Shown: positions 44,894 to 56,722 of the stretch, in pieces
How positions within the stretch are numbered: the first letter of the stretch is position 1
How the letters are laid out: every line of letters starts with the position of its first letter
Assembly (NCBI GenBank): GCA_025769875.1
Contig: JAGFNK010000089.1
Location: forward strand, 1 to 64,000
From: Russula earlei
Taxonomy: Eukaryota > Basidiomycota > Agaricomycetes > Russulales > Russulaceae
Length of the DNA: 64,000 nucleotides
Reading direction: 5' to 3'
Program-made: the position numbers and the translations under genes
The notes under the pieces: model-generated
The model's input: only the letters and a program-made list of their open reading frames with translations
The model's database searches: none
Told to the model about the DNA's origin: nothing

Positions 44894-47800
44894 GTTTCGG
44901 TGGGTTGTGCGGGCTGGCGACGCCGGTACGTGCGCGTCGCGCGACGTTTGCACTTCTTTCTCTCTTCTCTGTGCTCACACCCACTCCACTCCACTCCAGG
45001 CCAGCCCAGACCACCGTCAATACAATGTTGTGACCGTCTCACGGTCATCGGACGCACGCAGGTTACTGTACGTATGTTGACCCCAAGCGTGGGCGCAGGA
45101 TACATATCACGCACGCACGTCACGTCATGTTCTGAAACCAAAAATAAATTGATATCATGGCACGGAGGAAGCTTGTGCTGAGAGCTGCTTCCTCCAAGTT
45201 AAAACGCTAAGTTTCCATTGTGAGCCTTCTTTCGGGGTGGCAGGATCGAGGGCTCACAGGAAGCCAGACCTAGACCCCCACCCATCCCCATTTTACCGAG
45301 CCGTAAGTGTCCTGGTGACACGTCTCAGGCTCTGTAGGGGAGGTTGCTTGGGGTCTCGTGGTGCGTGGTGGGCGTGATACGTTCATTCGTTGGAATCCTT
45401 GGGACCCTCGTTTCGCGTAAGCGCCGCGCATTGCGGTGACACGCGTTAAGGGGTAGAGTGAATGAAAACCCGTTCGGTGACCTGCCACCATTTCAATTAC
45501 GTACTCGACCCTTTAATAGTGTATACTTATCAGGTGAGGGCGCAAGATGGTGCAAAGATTGCTGCGCTCCACACCGTGCTAGTACTTGTCAGGGATATGC
45601 TCTGCAATGGAATCCTCAGGGCATGGCACGTTCACGAAAGGATCCATACATCTCCCAGTCATGGGATAACGTCATGTATGCAAGCGAGAGGAGGGGCCAG
45701 GTAAGGGTCAAAGTAACCAATTAACGGAACGGTCCGTCACGAGAAGCATCGCATCGCACAAGTCTCTCACAACGAGGTTTCTCGAGTCGGGGCAGCAAAG
45801 TCATTCATTCGATTCATTGGGGGCCCATGATCGATCATCGATGGCGTTCATCGTCCATCGGGACCCGCAAAAAGGTCCTCCGTCCGCCTTTGCCTTTTCC
45901 TTGGTTCTCTCTTGAGCAAGCAAGTACGGCCACAAAGTATCTCGCGAGAGCATCGGTGATAAGGAAAACGCAAGCTCACCCACAAGGGGCAAAAACAACA
46001 AAGACACGTATCGTCTTCTCTCTGCAAGTCGTTGGGGTGACCCTACCCCCTTCCCACTCCGGCATTACTGTACCCTATCTATACTCCCCCCATGCTCACC
46101 ATAGACTTTACAATAACTGATGATAGGCATTTACGCCAGTCTGCGTGGAGTCACTGTAGCGTTCATATCGCAGCCAGGGCCGTGATTTATCTTCGTTCCG
46201 TTCATTCCGGCGCATAATCCGTTCTCGGGCTAGGGATGTAATGTATCTGAAGTTGTTGTTTCTTTTGACCCCTTTCCCCCCCCCTCCCCCCCCCGCTCGA
46301 AAACTGTTTTTTCCCTCATACATACAATACACACAGCAAACCGTCGCAAAGCATCAACGTACGATCCAGCGGGGATCCAACCCAGCAAACAACGCCCAAC
46401 CACCCCCACCGCTCCCCCTTATCTCCATTCCCGCGAAGCAACGCGCCACCATATTCCGTCCGTCATTGGCCTTCGCTTCGCCGTGACTCAGGCTTCCGGC
46501 TTCAGACAGAGTTTGACTGACACTGACACCCCATCCGCAGTTTCCCCCCCCCCCCTTCCCTTCCCTTCCCCTGTTGTAGTGCCCTTTTCACATACCCGCC
46601 TTCCGGGGCGCTTCCGGGGCGCACCGCCAGCCCGTAGCAGGGTCAGCGCTTGGAACTCGGGCGGGCGGGATTGAACTTGAGGCAGGCGCCAGAACCTAAT
46701 TTGACGGGGGGGGGCGCCTCTTCTTACTTACGCCCCGGCGATACATCATTTGACCACCCCCATCTCGCTCCTCACCAGTTACGGTAGTCGTACGACGTAC
46801 ACAAAGGTACGGGACGCTCAATCGGTGGGCAGTCCACAGGTGGAGTCTGGGCGAGGTGAAATGTGTGAAATTATCCCTGACGCTTGTACCAAAAGCGTCT
46901 GTCACGCGTATTGCGGCGCACGCACGACCCAAAAAAAAAAAAACTACTTGACTTTTTTTTTTTCTTCCTCGATTCGAAATACAACGATACCCCCGTTCTC
47001 GAAACGAAACTGACTGGATGAGTCGAGTCGCGTCGCGGTCGCACACGCCGGGACTCATCATCATCGTCCATCAATCATCATCAACGCCTTATATTCATTC
47101 ATTCATGAGAAGTGCGGTCTCAACGCGATTGGGACGAGTCATCAAAAAGTCAAAGTTTTCGATTGTGTTTGGCGTCGCGTCGCGTCGTGATTGCATCAAA
47201 ATCCCAAATATGGGGTCGAGACTCGTCCTGACTCGAAGCTGAGGAAAACCCCCCCCCCCCCGAGTTCCAGCCCTTGCTTGCAAAGTATTATTTAAATTGG
47301 GTAAATCGGCGAGCGCGGCAGCTGGTCCGCCCGGTCTTGCCGTGTGGGGCCGGAAGTTGCCATTTCCACCGATACACGGAACCGAGGAGGATCACCGGTG
47401 TTATTTTCTCTCCATCACATACAGTACGACCATACGACCATACCAAGCCTACTATGGCTATGGCTATGGCTATGGCTATGGCTTGGAAACGTCGTTCCGC
47501 GTTCCAGCCGCATGATGGTGCGGGCGTTTATGTGCACACCACACGTCGTATTTGTATTTCGGTCATATGAACGAAACCATGGATGAACGGAACGGACGGA
47601 GGTGGGGAAGGGGGGGGGGGCGGGAAGGGGAAATCTTTGGTGGAGCTGTTGTCACCCCGGTTTATGCTGTGCCACTCGGCCAAGGCACGGACTACAGCCA
47701 CACAGGTCCGAATCAAAAATGTATAAAATTTACTCCGGAAAGGGCACGGGCGGTCCAGCACAGCAGGCACATCAACGCCGTTCGGGACGTTCGGGATTTC

Positions 47801-48498
47801 GGGACGGCGGGGGTGGACGATGGATAGCCGGGCGTGCCGTGATGATGGATGTTCGTCGTCCGTGCGGCGACGGAGTACGAAAAGGTGAGCAGGTTCCATG
47901 CGATGGGCCAAATGCAGTCCGTGTGACCCCGTGCATGGCGTGCTGTTTTGTCCGGACGGCGTCGTCCGTCAGGGTCTCTGCCGTTCCGTCTCACACACAT
48001 TTCGGTTCCGCGGCTTCGCCGTTGTATTGAGACTAAGCACGGGATTGGGAGCCTCTGATGAGCGTCCTTGCGTCACCACTCGCAACAGTTACGGGGCTCG
48101 TTCAACTATTAAGCCAATAAGTCAACGGGGCGATTCGAAATTATGTCGGCGGCGCTGTTCCAGCAGGCACAAAGGGAAACGACGGATCTCAGATAGAGCC
48201 GAAAGAGGCCTTATCGGCCTTGCTTATTGGGGTGCATTTAGCCCGCTAGCCGGCGATCACGAACCTTTTAGAGAACGCGGTGAATTGCGCATATGCAACG
48301 CACATCAACAGAACCGAAAATGGGCACCTAAGATTTACCCGGAATGAAAGAACAGAATAATGACAAGGGACAAGAAAGCAGGGTAGGAAACACAGATGGG
48401 GCAGGCGCAGATGCAGAGGGATGGAGGAAGGCATGCAGATAAGAAAGAAATATGTACAATAGAGGGCATGGTAAAGAGCGTCTGATCAGGTACTGGCA
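44894..48498. other. 3.6-kb gene-free stretch with homopolymer tracts
   Basis: I find no conserved frame on either strand. The stretch holds long C/G runs (about 46277-46296, 46542-46556, 47251-47260, 47609-47620), A and T runs (46931-46944, 46955-46965), a GCTATG hexamer repeat at 47455-47481 and scattered direct repeats. A lone CACGCGTT lies near 45440. It could be a replication- or chromatin-related spacer, a decayed element or a non-coding transcript; nothing supports a choice. Confidence 0.5.
47455..47481 (+). repeat. Hexanucleotide (GGCTAT)n microsatellite
   Basis: Four to five perfect tandem copies of GGCTAT (read as GCTATG in phase). Confidence 0.8.
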
Positions 48499-49413
48499 TT
48501 AGCACTCTTGAGCATAGACTCTGTCAAACACGTGGGAGGAATTAACCGAATCGTGGGCAAATGGAAGTGGGTCGAGTTCTAAACCATGATGAATAAAGGA
48601 ATCGTCCGCGTTAACGTACACCTGTGGAACAACATGATGCCGCGCGCGCTCCGGGGATCGCGCATTAGCATCGAGAAGCGACGTCGACGGCGAGCGTGTG
48701 ACAGGAGTGAGGGCGGAAATCGCATCCGACTCGTCGTCCGACAGATCCTCGACAGTGTCCGGCACGGGCAAGTCGTCCATGTCGTCTTCAGAATTATAAG
48801 GAAGCGCAACGTTGAATGGCGGATAGGGAGAGTCAAGGGAAGTATTAAGGGGTTGGAGCTCGAGGGGACTTAACAATGGAGGATGGTAGGGTGGATAGAC
48901 AACAGGGTATGGCATGGAGATAGGAGTATTATTATACACAGGGTGGCCGAGATCATCGGTAGAAGACATGGGAGAGGCCGAAGGTGTCAGAGGAGGCAAG
49001 TCATCCTCGTCGTCGTCGTCGCCGACATGGAGAAGAGGTTCATGCGAGTCATCGGAGTCTTCGTGTTCGAGCGACTCCAAGAGTGAATCAAACCATTGCT
49101 TCTCAGAGCTGTCGTCGTTCGCGCTGCAAGAACTGCGAAGGAGCTTGCGGGCATCGGGATAGATGAACGAGTCGTGTTCCACATCGAAACACACCTCCTC
49201 ATCCTCCTCGCCCGCATCAGATGGGTAGGTAGGAAGTAGCTCAGGATTATTGTTGGGGCTGCAAGTGATGGTGCTGTTCGGCTGCGAACGGGTAATCGAG
49301 TTTTTTAGGAGGACCCAGCGGTGCAAGCTGCTGCTGTCCTTGGCGCCACCGCCAATGACCAAGCTTAGTTTGGACCGGGTGACTTGAGACAAGCTCTGGT
49401 TATCTGATGACAT
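48499..49413 (-). CDS. Unrecognised acidic, Ser/Pro-rich protein
   Basis: A continuous 304-codon frame from ATG 49413 (MSSDNQSLSQ). It has a short hydrophobic-aromatic segment HRWVLLKNSI near residue 35, several acidic clusters (DAGEEDEEVCFDVEHDS, LHVGDDDDEDDLPPL, SEDDMDDLPVPDTVED) and a Pro/Tyr-rich middle (PYPVVYPPYHPPLLSPLEL). No domain recognised; composition suggests a disordered regulatory protein. An upstream Ser/Pro-rich frame (49988-49530) may be an extra 5' exon, since the HRWVLLKNSI segment looks like an internal piece. Function unknown. Confidence 0.6.
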   Translation of the reverse strand: MSSDNQSLSQVTRSKLSLVIGGGAKDSSSLHRWVLLKNSITRSQPNSTITCSPNNNPELLPTYPSDAGEEDEEVCFDVEHDSFIYPDARKLLRSSCSANDDSSEKQWFDSLLESLEHEDSDDSHEPLLHVGDDDDEDDLPPLTPSASPMSSTDDLGHPVYNNTPISMPYPVVYPPYHPPLLSPLELQPLNTSLDSPYPPFNVALPYNSEDDMDDLPVPDTVEDLSDDESDAISALTPVTRSPSTSLLDANARSPERARHHVVPQVYVNADDSFIHHGLELDPLPFAHDSVNSSHVFDRVYAQEC

Positions 49414-49529
49414 TGAATGACACGACAGGGGAAGCGCAATATGCGATAGCTGATGCGCTGAGTTCCGGCATCGGTCAGAAAGGGGCGTCGTGCTGGCAGG
49501 GGGCAGGGACTAGGCCCCTGCCAAATAGA

Positions 49530-49988
49530 CTCACAAGATAAGGGGGGAAATGACGCGGTAATTGTCTCTTTTTTAGCGGTGTATGCGGTATACGATGACG
49601 GGTTCGAAGAGGATGGTGCCGTGCTTTGATGTTCGGGCGAGCTTGTCAACCATGCTGGTGGTGGTAGGGAAAAACCGCCGTCTTTGCCTTGGGAAGTGGG
49701 TGACGGGGGACGGGATTCAACAAGAGGAGAGGTTATGTTGAGGGTAGTCAATGACGCATTTGGGGACGAGGAGGAATGGGACGAGTGGGGCGGGGGAGTT
49801 GAGTAAAGTGAGAGAGAGGTGGGTCGCCTTATATTGGGGGTCATCCAGGTTGAGTCACGACTCTGGGCCAAACTCCCGGTCTTCAGCTTCCCCATCGGAC
49901 TCGATCGGCTTGAACATCCGACGATGCTCATTCGTTCGTCATCCCGACCTGCCCCTTTGTTGTTTGTTTCATCGTTGACGACAGACAA
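49530..49988 (-). CDS. Possible upstream exon of the acidic protein
   Basis: ATG 49988 opens a Ser/Thr/Pro-rich frame (TSLSLYSTPPPHSSHSSSSP, TSPLVESRPPSPTSQGKDGG). Codon choice looks coding. It could be a 5' exon joined over an intron around 49420-49530 to the frame starting near 49413, or a separate short gene. Confidence 0.35.
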
Positions 49989-50096
49989 TTGCGATAAGCC
50001 AAGGCTAATCTGACGTGTTTATACACCATCATTCGCTCTCGTCCGCAAGAATCCGATACATGTCCATGTCCATGTCCATGTCCTCACCCCCGCTCC

Positions 50097-53000
50097 TCAA
50101 CCCTCGTCCATCTCCTCGTCCCTTAACCCCTCACCCTTCACCGTCTCCATCAACCTCTGGATCTTCTTTGCGTTCTTGGGCGAAATGTCTCGAGCCGCAG
50201 CCAGCATCTGCGCCGACTTGACCTCATCTCCGATCAACCGGTACGCTCGTGCGAGCTGGAAGATAACATTTGACTCCTCTGGAGACGTGTCGCGCAGGTA
50301 TTCTAGATCCCTCACGGCAGCCTATCAATCAGCGGAACAGAAAATAGTATGTTAGCGGCCCCGCACGGCGATCGTCATGTTCTCGAACTCCACCATGCGC
50401 ACCTCATATCGCTTCATAGAGATAAGCATTTTCGCTCGCCGATAACGCACCAGGGCATTCTCCGGGGATAACTTTCACTGCCTCATTGAACAATGCAAGA
50501 GCCCCTTCTCGATCCCCGCGCCTCTCTACGGCCTAGCCAGCGTTTCCCGTCAGCGCCACAGATAAACAGTAGAGCGCTCCCCTTATACATACCATACCCA
50601 CGCAGCCTAGCAGCACCGCATTATTGGGGTGGATTTCCGCGGCTTTCCTATAGTGGTATTCCGCCATACGGATTTTGCTTTTCCTCAGGTAGCACGTCCC
50701 CAGGCCATACCTGAATAAAGAAAAAAAACACGCGTCCAAGATAAGCATGCATCGTCCCGACACGGGACAAACGCAACCAGACTTGGCATCGGCGGTAACC
50801 CGGACCCACGTACCAAGCGTTATAATGCCGCGCGTCCGCGCGAAGTGCCATCTGGAACGACAGCATGGCCTTGTCGAGGTCCTCGTCAATGAACTCGTGC
50901 CCCGCAAGCGTGAACGCGTACGCGCAGTTGGGGTCCAGTTGTTGGGCACGCCGAAAGCACGTCAACGCCTGGGAACGCTCCTTCTGCAACGAGAACGTGT
51001 TTCCGATCGCAATCCACGCTTGAGAGGAACGTGGTTCGATTGATACCAGCTCTTGTGCTAGGAAGGACAACTGCACCGTCCGTTGAAGATGCCATAATAA
51101 GGTTGAGTACACCTCCATATCCCACAAGCCGATATGGGTCCAGGGCCCGCACCGCCTGGAAGGCGCGTTCCGCCTGTATACACAGATGTGAGTTTGTGTT
51201 TTCGCACGGATAGGCAACACAGGGACATCAAAGTGAGCGAAATAAGTACGTACAGATGTATAATCAGTTCGCTCGTAGTGCGCCTTCCCAACCATAGCCA
51301 TCACGTACGGAGATCTTTGATGGACATGCGGTAGCTTGTCCAATTCCTCCATGCAAAGCCCCGTATTGTACATTGCCAGTGCCCTCGTGGCACTGGCGAA
51401 CAATCGCATGAGGTCATAAATGTATTGGTCCGCGAGTTCGACTTCGTACGCTTCTTGCGCTGCTTGTTCTTGCGATGCCGTCCAGTTGCTTGGCGCCGGT
51501 GAGGTGTCCGACCGAGGGGATTGCGCTATTGACTGGGGTGATTGCAAATGAGCCACGTCCCCACTGGGAAAGAGTTCATTGTCAGAGTCCGTAGATTGCG
51601 ACCGTGTGCGCGTGCGAGGCCGTCGTCGGTCTCGGACTGGTGGCGGCTGGACCATAACGTATGGCACGCATAAGTAGCGAAGCTTCCGACGGTGTGTGAC
51701 CGGCAAGACCACACACCTTGCTGGGTATTGGTGGCCTACTTCCAGTACCCATTAATCTCGCACTCCGCCGAGTGCCCCCGCCCGGCGCTGCGGCATTACC
51801 ATCTCGGTCGGACCGACTGCCGGCTGCCGGCGCATGCCTGGAGGATGTCGCCGTGGACTGAGGAGGACGACGGCCCGCTGATGAGAAGAGGTTAACAAGA
51901 GTCAAGGCCGGGCGTGCGCGTGCCTTTTTTGAGCGTACGTCGTCCGCCGCGGCGACCGATTTGGAAGCGACCGATTTTGTTTCCTTCTCTGCCCCTCGAG
52001 CCGTGGAGCGTATCTTTTTGGGAGCGGGCCCGCCCTCATCCGCGGAAGAAAGGGCGCGAGAGGTGAGCATGACAGCTCCTTTGACGCGCTGGTGAGCTTG
52101 TAGGAGGGAAATTTCGGGCAGGTGCGAGACCGTGTCGTCGGTTAGCCTGTATGTCGCAATAATTAGCGTTGTGTTTCGAAATGGGGGGATACGCGCTGCA
52201 GCCCACATGGAATCTCGAGGACCCAATCGGCCCATGCGGACAGGCAGGGCGTTGACGGGTTCCGGCCTTCGGAACAAGTTTCCGGCGTTGCCAGTGTCAG
52301 GTGTGAAGAAACCCATTCCCGTAGCTGTCGGACGTGGGGGCTGCGTCGCTTTGGTCGCCAGCTGCTCATCTGGAGAAGTGCGCTTGATTGGCGGCGGGCG
52401 GGAAGGGAATAGTTCCTCGATCTCTGGTACGGATCCTGTAAATCAAACAGGACGTTAACCAGGGTTTTGGGCTGATCCGACGGGCGCTTTCACCCAAACT
52501 ACATAATCCTTCGAAAGCCTCCCAGATCATGGGGTTGAGGGATAATGCTCGAAGAAGACTGCTATGGGACTGGTCCGGTAGGTTGCCCCTCAGTGCGATG
52601 AGTCCAGACCGGCAGTGCAGTATAGCCTCCTCGGGAAAGATCCGCGCCGGTCGCTGTTCTTGTGACACTGTGCAAAGGGAAAGGTGAGAGGTGAGGAGGA
52701 GATCAGGCACGCTCTCACATATAGAGAACAACGCACGCGACGGAACATCAGCAGGGTTCTTCAAAATATCCTCCAGCGCCTCCCGCGCCTGTCGGTGCCT
52801 CCCCAAAGTGGAGCAGCATTTGGCCTTGATTTCCAAGCAACCGTTGCACCGCTGGTCTTGAGGAAGGTTCACGAGATGCAATGCGGAATGGGGCTGGCTG
52901 GCGCGCAGCATGACGGTCGCGTAGAGATGTCGCGCGTCGTGATTCCCATGATCCAGCGCGAAATAGCGCTCCGCGTAAAACACGGCGGACTTGTGAAGGT

Positions 53001-53097
53001 CGGCGTCGAGACATGACCAAATGAGAGAATTGAAGCGCCTGAAAAGGTAAGGTAAATAGGTTGGAGGATGAGGAGATTCGGATTGATGCGACTGCAT
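50097..53097 (-). CDS. CDC27: Anaphase-promoting complex subunit CDC27/APC3
   Basis: A TPR scaffold of the APC/C ubiquitin ligase that docks Cdc20/Cdh1. ATG 53097 (MQSHQSESP). The N-terminal TPR dimerisation half reads LHKSAVFYAERYFALDHGNH and YATVMLRASQPHSALHLV. A basic low-complexity linker follows (GGGTRRSARLMGTGSR, about 51740). The C-terminal TPR superhelix has LFASATRALAMYN, LSFLAQELVSIEPRSSQAWI, FRRAQQLDPNCAYAFTLAGHE, ALRADARHYNAW, YGLGTCYLRKSKIRMAEYHY, AAEIHPNNAVLLGCVGM, ALALFNEAVKVIPENALVRY and the last TPR FQLARAYRLIGDEVKSAQML, ending EEMDEG with TGA 50097-50099. TPR order and the HYNAWYG-LG motif are typical. About eight introns. Confidence 0.93.
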
Positions 53098-53122
53098 GCG
53101 TTGGGGGCAGAGCGAGCGCAAG

Positions 53123-53268
53123 ACGCGTTCAGGCTTGGCTACGGGAAGTAAAAACTGGGCAGTGCGTCGGTATGGGATACAGGAAGCAAAGAAATTGCTG
53201 AAGACCGTAGAATGGGCCCGGACGTCGTCTGCAGACTTTGAAACCAGCGTGCGCCTAAATCAACGCGT
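53123..53268. promoter_or_regulatory. Two ACGCGT boxes upstream of CDC27
   Basis: ACGCGT at 53123-53128 (26 bp before the ATG) and 53263-53268 (166 bp before it) in the short gap to the 3' end of CCT1. Confidence 0.5.
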
Positions 53269-53386
53269 GTCCCAAGAGCACGTGATGCAAGTGCGCGTCG
53301 CACAAGTAGTGGCTGGAGGAAGGTGGTTCACATGCAACTCACTCGTGCGTTCTTTTCTCGTGTGTATACTACATGTATCACTATAT

Positions 53387-55451
53387 CTAATGACCGTGGC
53401 CATCACGCTCCGGTTTCGGTTCTGTGAAAGCTTCATCAACGTTCAACGTTCAACTCTTGCCGGTCAAGACCTACCTGGAGCAACTTGGATCGCGTCATCA
53501 ATCCGCAACAACGAAACGGCCGCCTCGAATGCAGATTTGAGGCTCCGAACCTTGCTAACGGTGGGTTCAAGGACGCCAGCGGTGACATTATCTCGCACAT
53601 CGCCCTTCAGTAGGTCAAGTCCATAGCGTAACAGGGCCTTCTTAGGGTCCCCCGCAGGTGCGTTTTGAGCCGCGTTGTGATAAGAACGCAACTTCGCCAC
53701 AAGGTTGGTCGCATCCTTGGCCGCGTTTACCGCGAGAGTCTTCGGGATCACGAGAAGCGCACTTGCGAACTCCGCAATGGCTAATTGCTCCCGAGAGCCC
53801 TGCAAGAGGTAATGAGACGTGATATCACCATTTCCACACGTGGATTGAGGGGAAGAACGTACCAGGGTTGTTGCGAAGTTTTCCAAATATATACTGAGTG
53901 CCGACTCCACGGCACCTCCACCGGGCACAACGCTCCCACTCTCTAGCGTTCTCTTAATAATGGATAACGTGTCATGCAATGCGCGCTCCATCTCATCGAG
54001 CATGTAATCGTTCGCCCCGCGGAGAATGATAGAAGCAGAATTGACCACCTTTGTGCCTTTTATGAGGATGAGCTCGTCGTCTGAGATGCGCTCTTGCACA
54101 ACTTCTTCTGCTGTACCAAGATAGCTCGCCTCGAATGTTTCCTCTCCCTCTAGGTTTACCAGACTTGAGACAAGTTGACCGCCAGTAGCCTTGGCGATGC
54201 GGCGAAGGTCCTCCTTTCTGCATCGACGGACGGCCATAGCACCGGCCTCTACAAACTCTTTCAATGCAAGGTCATCAATCCCCTTTGTGGTCAGCACGAC
54301 ATTTGCACCCGCAGCCAGAATTTTTCGGATCCTCTCTAGGGTGATTTCTGACTCCCTGGTAAGACGGTTAGTGAGAGTGGCGCGAGGACGATGGAATTAA
54401 CCACCGCTTGCGAATTTCCTCAAGTTGCTCCGGATCATCGACTAAGATTTGAATACCTAACTGCAGGCGTGTTTTGCGAAGGTCGATGTCGAGACATGCG
54501 ATCTTGGCGTTATTTATCCGCGTTCTCATAGCTGGAGATACATTGGACATCGACATCTCGACAAAGGCTCATTGAGATAGGTTGGACACACCTTGGCTGG
54601 CGACGGTACAGCTTAACGCATAGCCCTGCACAAAGAGAGATTCCCGAGCGCTACGACCGTGAGCCTTTAACACATTCACGGCCTTGACAGGGTATTTCGT
54701 TTCGCCGCGAGTATTGACGGTCTTGACCGCTAACATGGCATCCACAGCCATGGGGGCAAATAGATCGTCATCACTTACTGAAGGTTAAGTGATCGAGATG
54801 CGAAGCAATCAATAAATCGAGGTACTCACGGCGCGATGACTTTGCTTGCCATGCTCGTCTTTGCGGCATTGATCAATGCATCCCGACCCAGGTGTTCCAC
54901 TTTTATGCTTAACTGATCTTGCATAAATCTCACGGCCTCGCGACATGCCAGTCTGTACCCTGTGATGATAGTAGTAGGGTGGATTTTCGCTTTTACGAGT
55001 TCGTTTGCACGACGCAGCAGCTCGGCAGCGATGATCACGACGGAAGTTGTACCATCGCCGACTTCCTTGTCTTGCTTTTGTGCAAGATCAACAAAAATAC
55101 GACCCGCAGGATGTTCTACAGAGAGGAGAGAAAGGATCGTAGCACCGTCATTTGATATGGTGACTTCCTACGTATCCGTACGCGTCTTTCATCGTAAAGA
55201 TTCCTGGAAAGTACTTGAAACATACCCCAATATTATCAACCAACATTTTGTCGAGGCCCAACGGACCAAGGGAACTCTTTACGATGTTTGCTATGGTCTG
55301 TGCTGCGACCACTAAGGTGACGCCTGAATTAGAGATTTCCTGGGGGAATCGCGATGTTCAGCGCACCATTCTGATCGCGAATATCCTGTCCGGAAACCCT
55401 ATCTCCACCCAGGAATGCCCCTCCCCTTGGATCGCGTTGAAATATAGACAT
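53387..55451 (-). CDS. CCT1: T-complex protein 1 subunit alpha (CCT1, TRiC chaperonin)
   Basis: A cytosolic group II chaperonin subunit folding actin and tubulin. ATG 55451, [20 protein letters not shown], then [12 protein letters not shown] equivalents near 55230-55280; the ATPase motif GDGTTS is read near 55070. [20 protein letters not shown] and [20 protein letters not shown] at 54300 follow, with [60 protein letters not shown] and [17 protein letters not shown]. The last exon, after a donor at 53474, gives [12 protein letters not shown] and TAG 53387-53389, the usual His-rich CCT tail. [17 protein letters not shown] and [11 protein letters not shown] mark the alpha subunit. Confidence 0.95.
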
Positions 55452-55581
55452 GGCGATTCGCGCAAGATGTGTATGTAAAGAACTCAGGCCTCAGGAGTGG
55501 CCAGACCGTATCTGTCGGGAGATGCCGATGTAACTCGTCCAACTTCCAACATGCAGTAAATGCAACCACAATCCTACGAGA

Positions 55582-56590
55582 CTACAAGCTACCCTCGGTT
55601 CTGGGAACTACGATGCTGACATCAGGTATATCTACCCCCAGGTAGTCAAAGAGAGGCTTCTGTGGCGTTTGAAAATATGCATCGTTCGAATCATTATCAT
55701 TCAACTTTCATGGCATATTGTCAGAGATTCGCGAAAAATAAAAATAAACGCCAGCCCCACATACCGAAGGACTTTGTCCTCGCACCCGAGATGCGAAGAA
55801 TAGCCCCCCTTCGGAACCTTCAGCCTTTCTCTCTCTCTCCGGCAAAGCTTTTCTTTGCGCCTTTCGGAACTCGGCGAATTTGCTCGTATGCTGGACGATC
55901 TCTGCTTGCATCGCAAAACCTGTGCAAGGCGCGATTGGATCTGTCAAGCGTGGCATGTACACGGGCACGAAGCCGACGCTGATGATTTCCGTGAAAGCGC
56001 TTTCGAACGGGTCGTCTTCAACGTAGGGTGGGGTGTCGCCCGATGGCTCTACAGATCCGAATGGACCATCGACATCGCACAAGCCAAAGAGGGAAAGGTT
56101 TTCCCCGCGTCCGGCGCATGGTCTAGAATTTTCCTCGCTCCCGACGAGAACGGGTGTAGACTCCGTCTCAGAGATACCCTTCTCGGATTAAGGAATATAT
56201 TTTGGATGACAGGAAGGCATACTCACAGCGGACATGGGAAGTTCTGGTCTCTTCCACTGCAAGAGTGGGTCAATTGGCTGGCTTTCCAATGCTGATGTTC
56301 ACGCACCTCCCTGTCCTGACCGTGTTTCATTTCCTCTGGGTTTCTGGTACTCTGTGTAGCCTATCAGGACCGTAGTTTTCCGAGACATTGAAACTCGCTC
56401 ACCCTCTCATTAGCGAGGGTCGATCTGATGTAGAGAACTGGGGCCAGACGGTTCATATTGTGTACTACCTGATGTGGTAGACTGGTTCGGTATAAATGTA
56501 TGCGATATTGATTTCGTCTACGCAATACTATTTGGCCGTCAGTCGGTACTGAACTAGTCTGATTCCCATGTCTGCTGCTTTGCAACTACC
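55582..56590 (-). CDS. Unrecognised multi-exon protein
   Basis: Several minus-strand stretches read like one spliced protein. They are INIAYIYTEPVYHI (about 56500), TQYEPSGPSSLHQIDPR (about 56425), LESQPIDPLLQWKRPELPMS (about 56260), then, after an intron with GTGAGT donor, a long exon (ETESTPVLVGSEENSRPCAG ... GLCDVDGPFGSVEPSGDTPP, DPFESAFTEIISVGFVPVYM, 56170-55790), and a last exon DAYFQTPQKPLFDYLGVDIP, DVSIVVPRTEGSL with TAG 55582-55584. No known domain recognised. It ends 130 bp before the CCT1 start. The 5' end is uncertain. Confidence 0.5.
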
Positions 56591-56722
56591 ACCTCAAAGT
56601 GGGACTCTTGGACGGGCCGCTGTGCCGAGTGACTGATCCTTTTTTTGTGCCCGATTAAGGGAGCGGCCTGAGTGAGGCCGACAGCTCGTCATCCGCTCTC
56701 CTCACTCCTCCATAACGTACTC

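Noticed and set aside
44027..45141. Minus-strand frames of 308 and 194 codons
   Set aside because: Antisense to MCTS1 exons and its repeat-containing intron; Arg-rich composition is typical of shadow frames.
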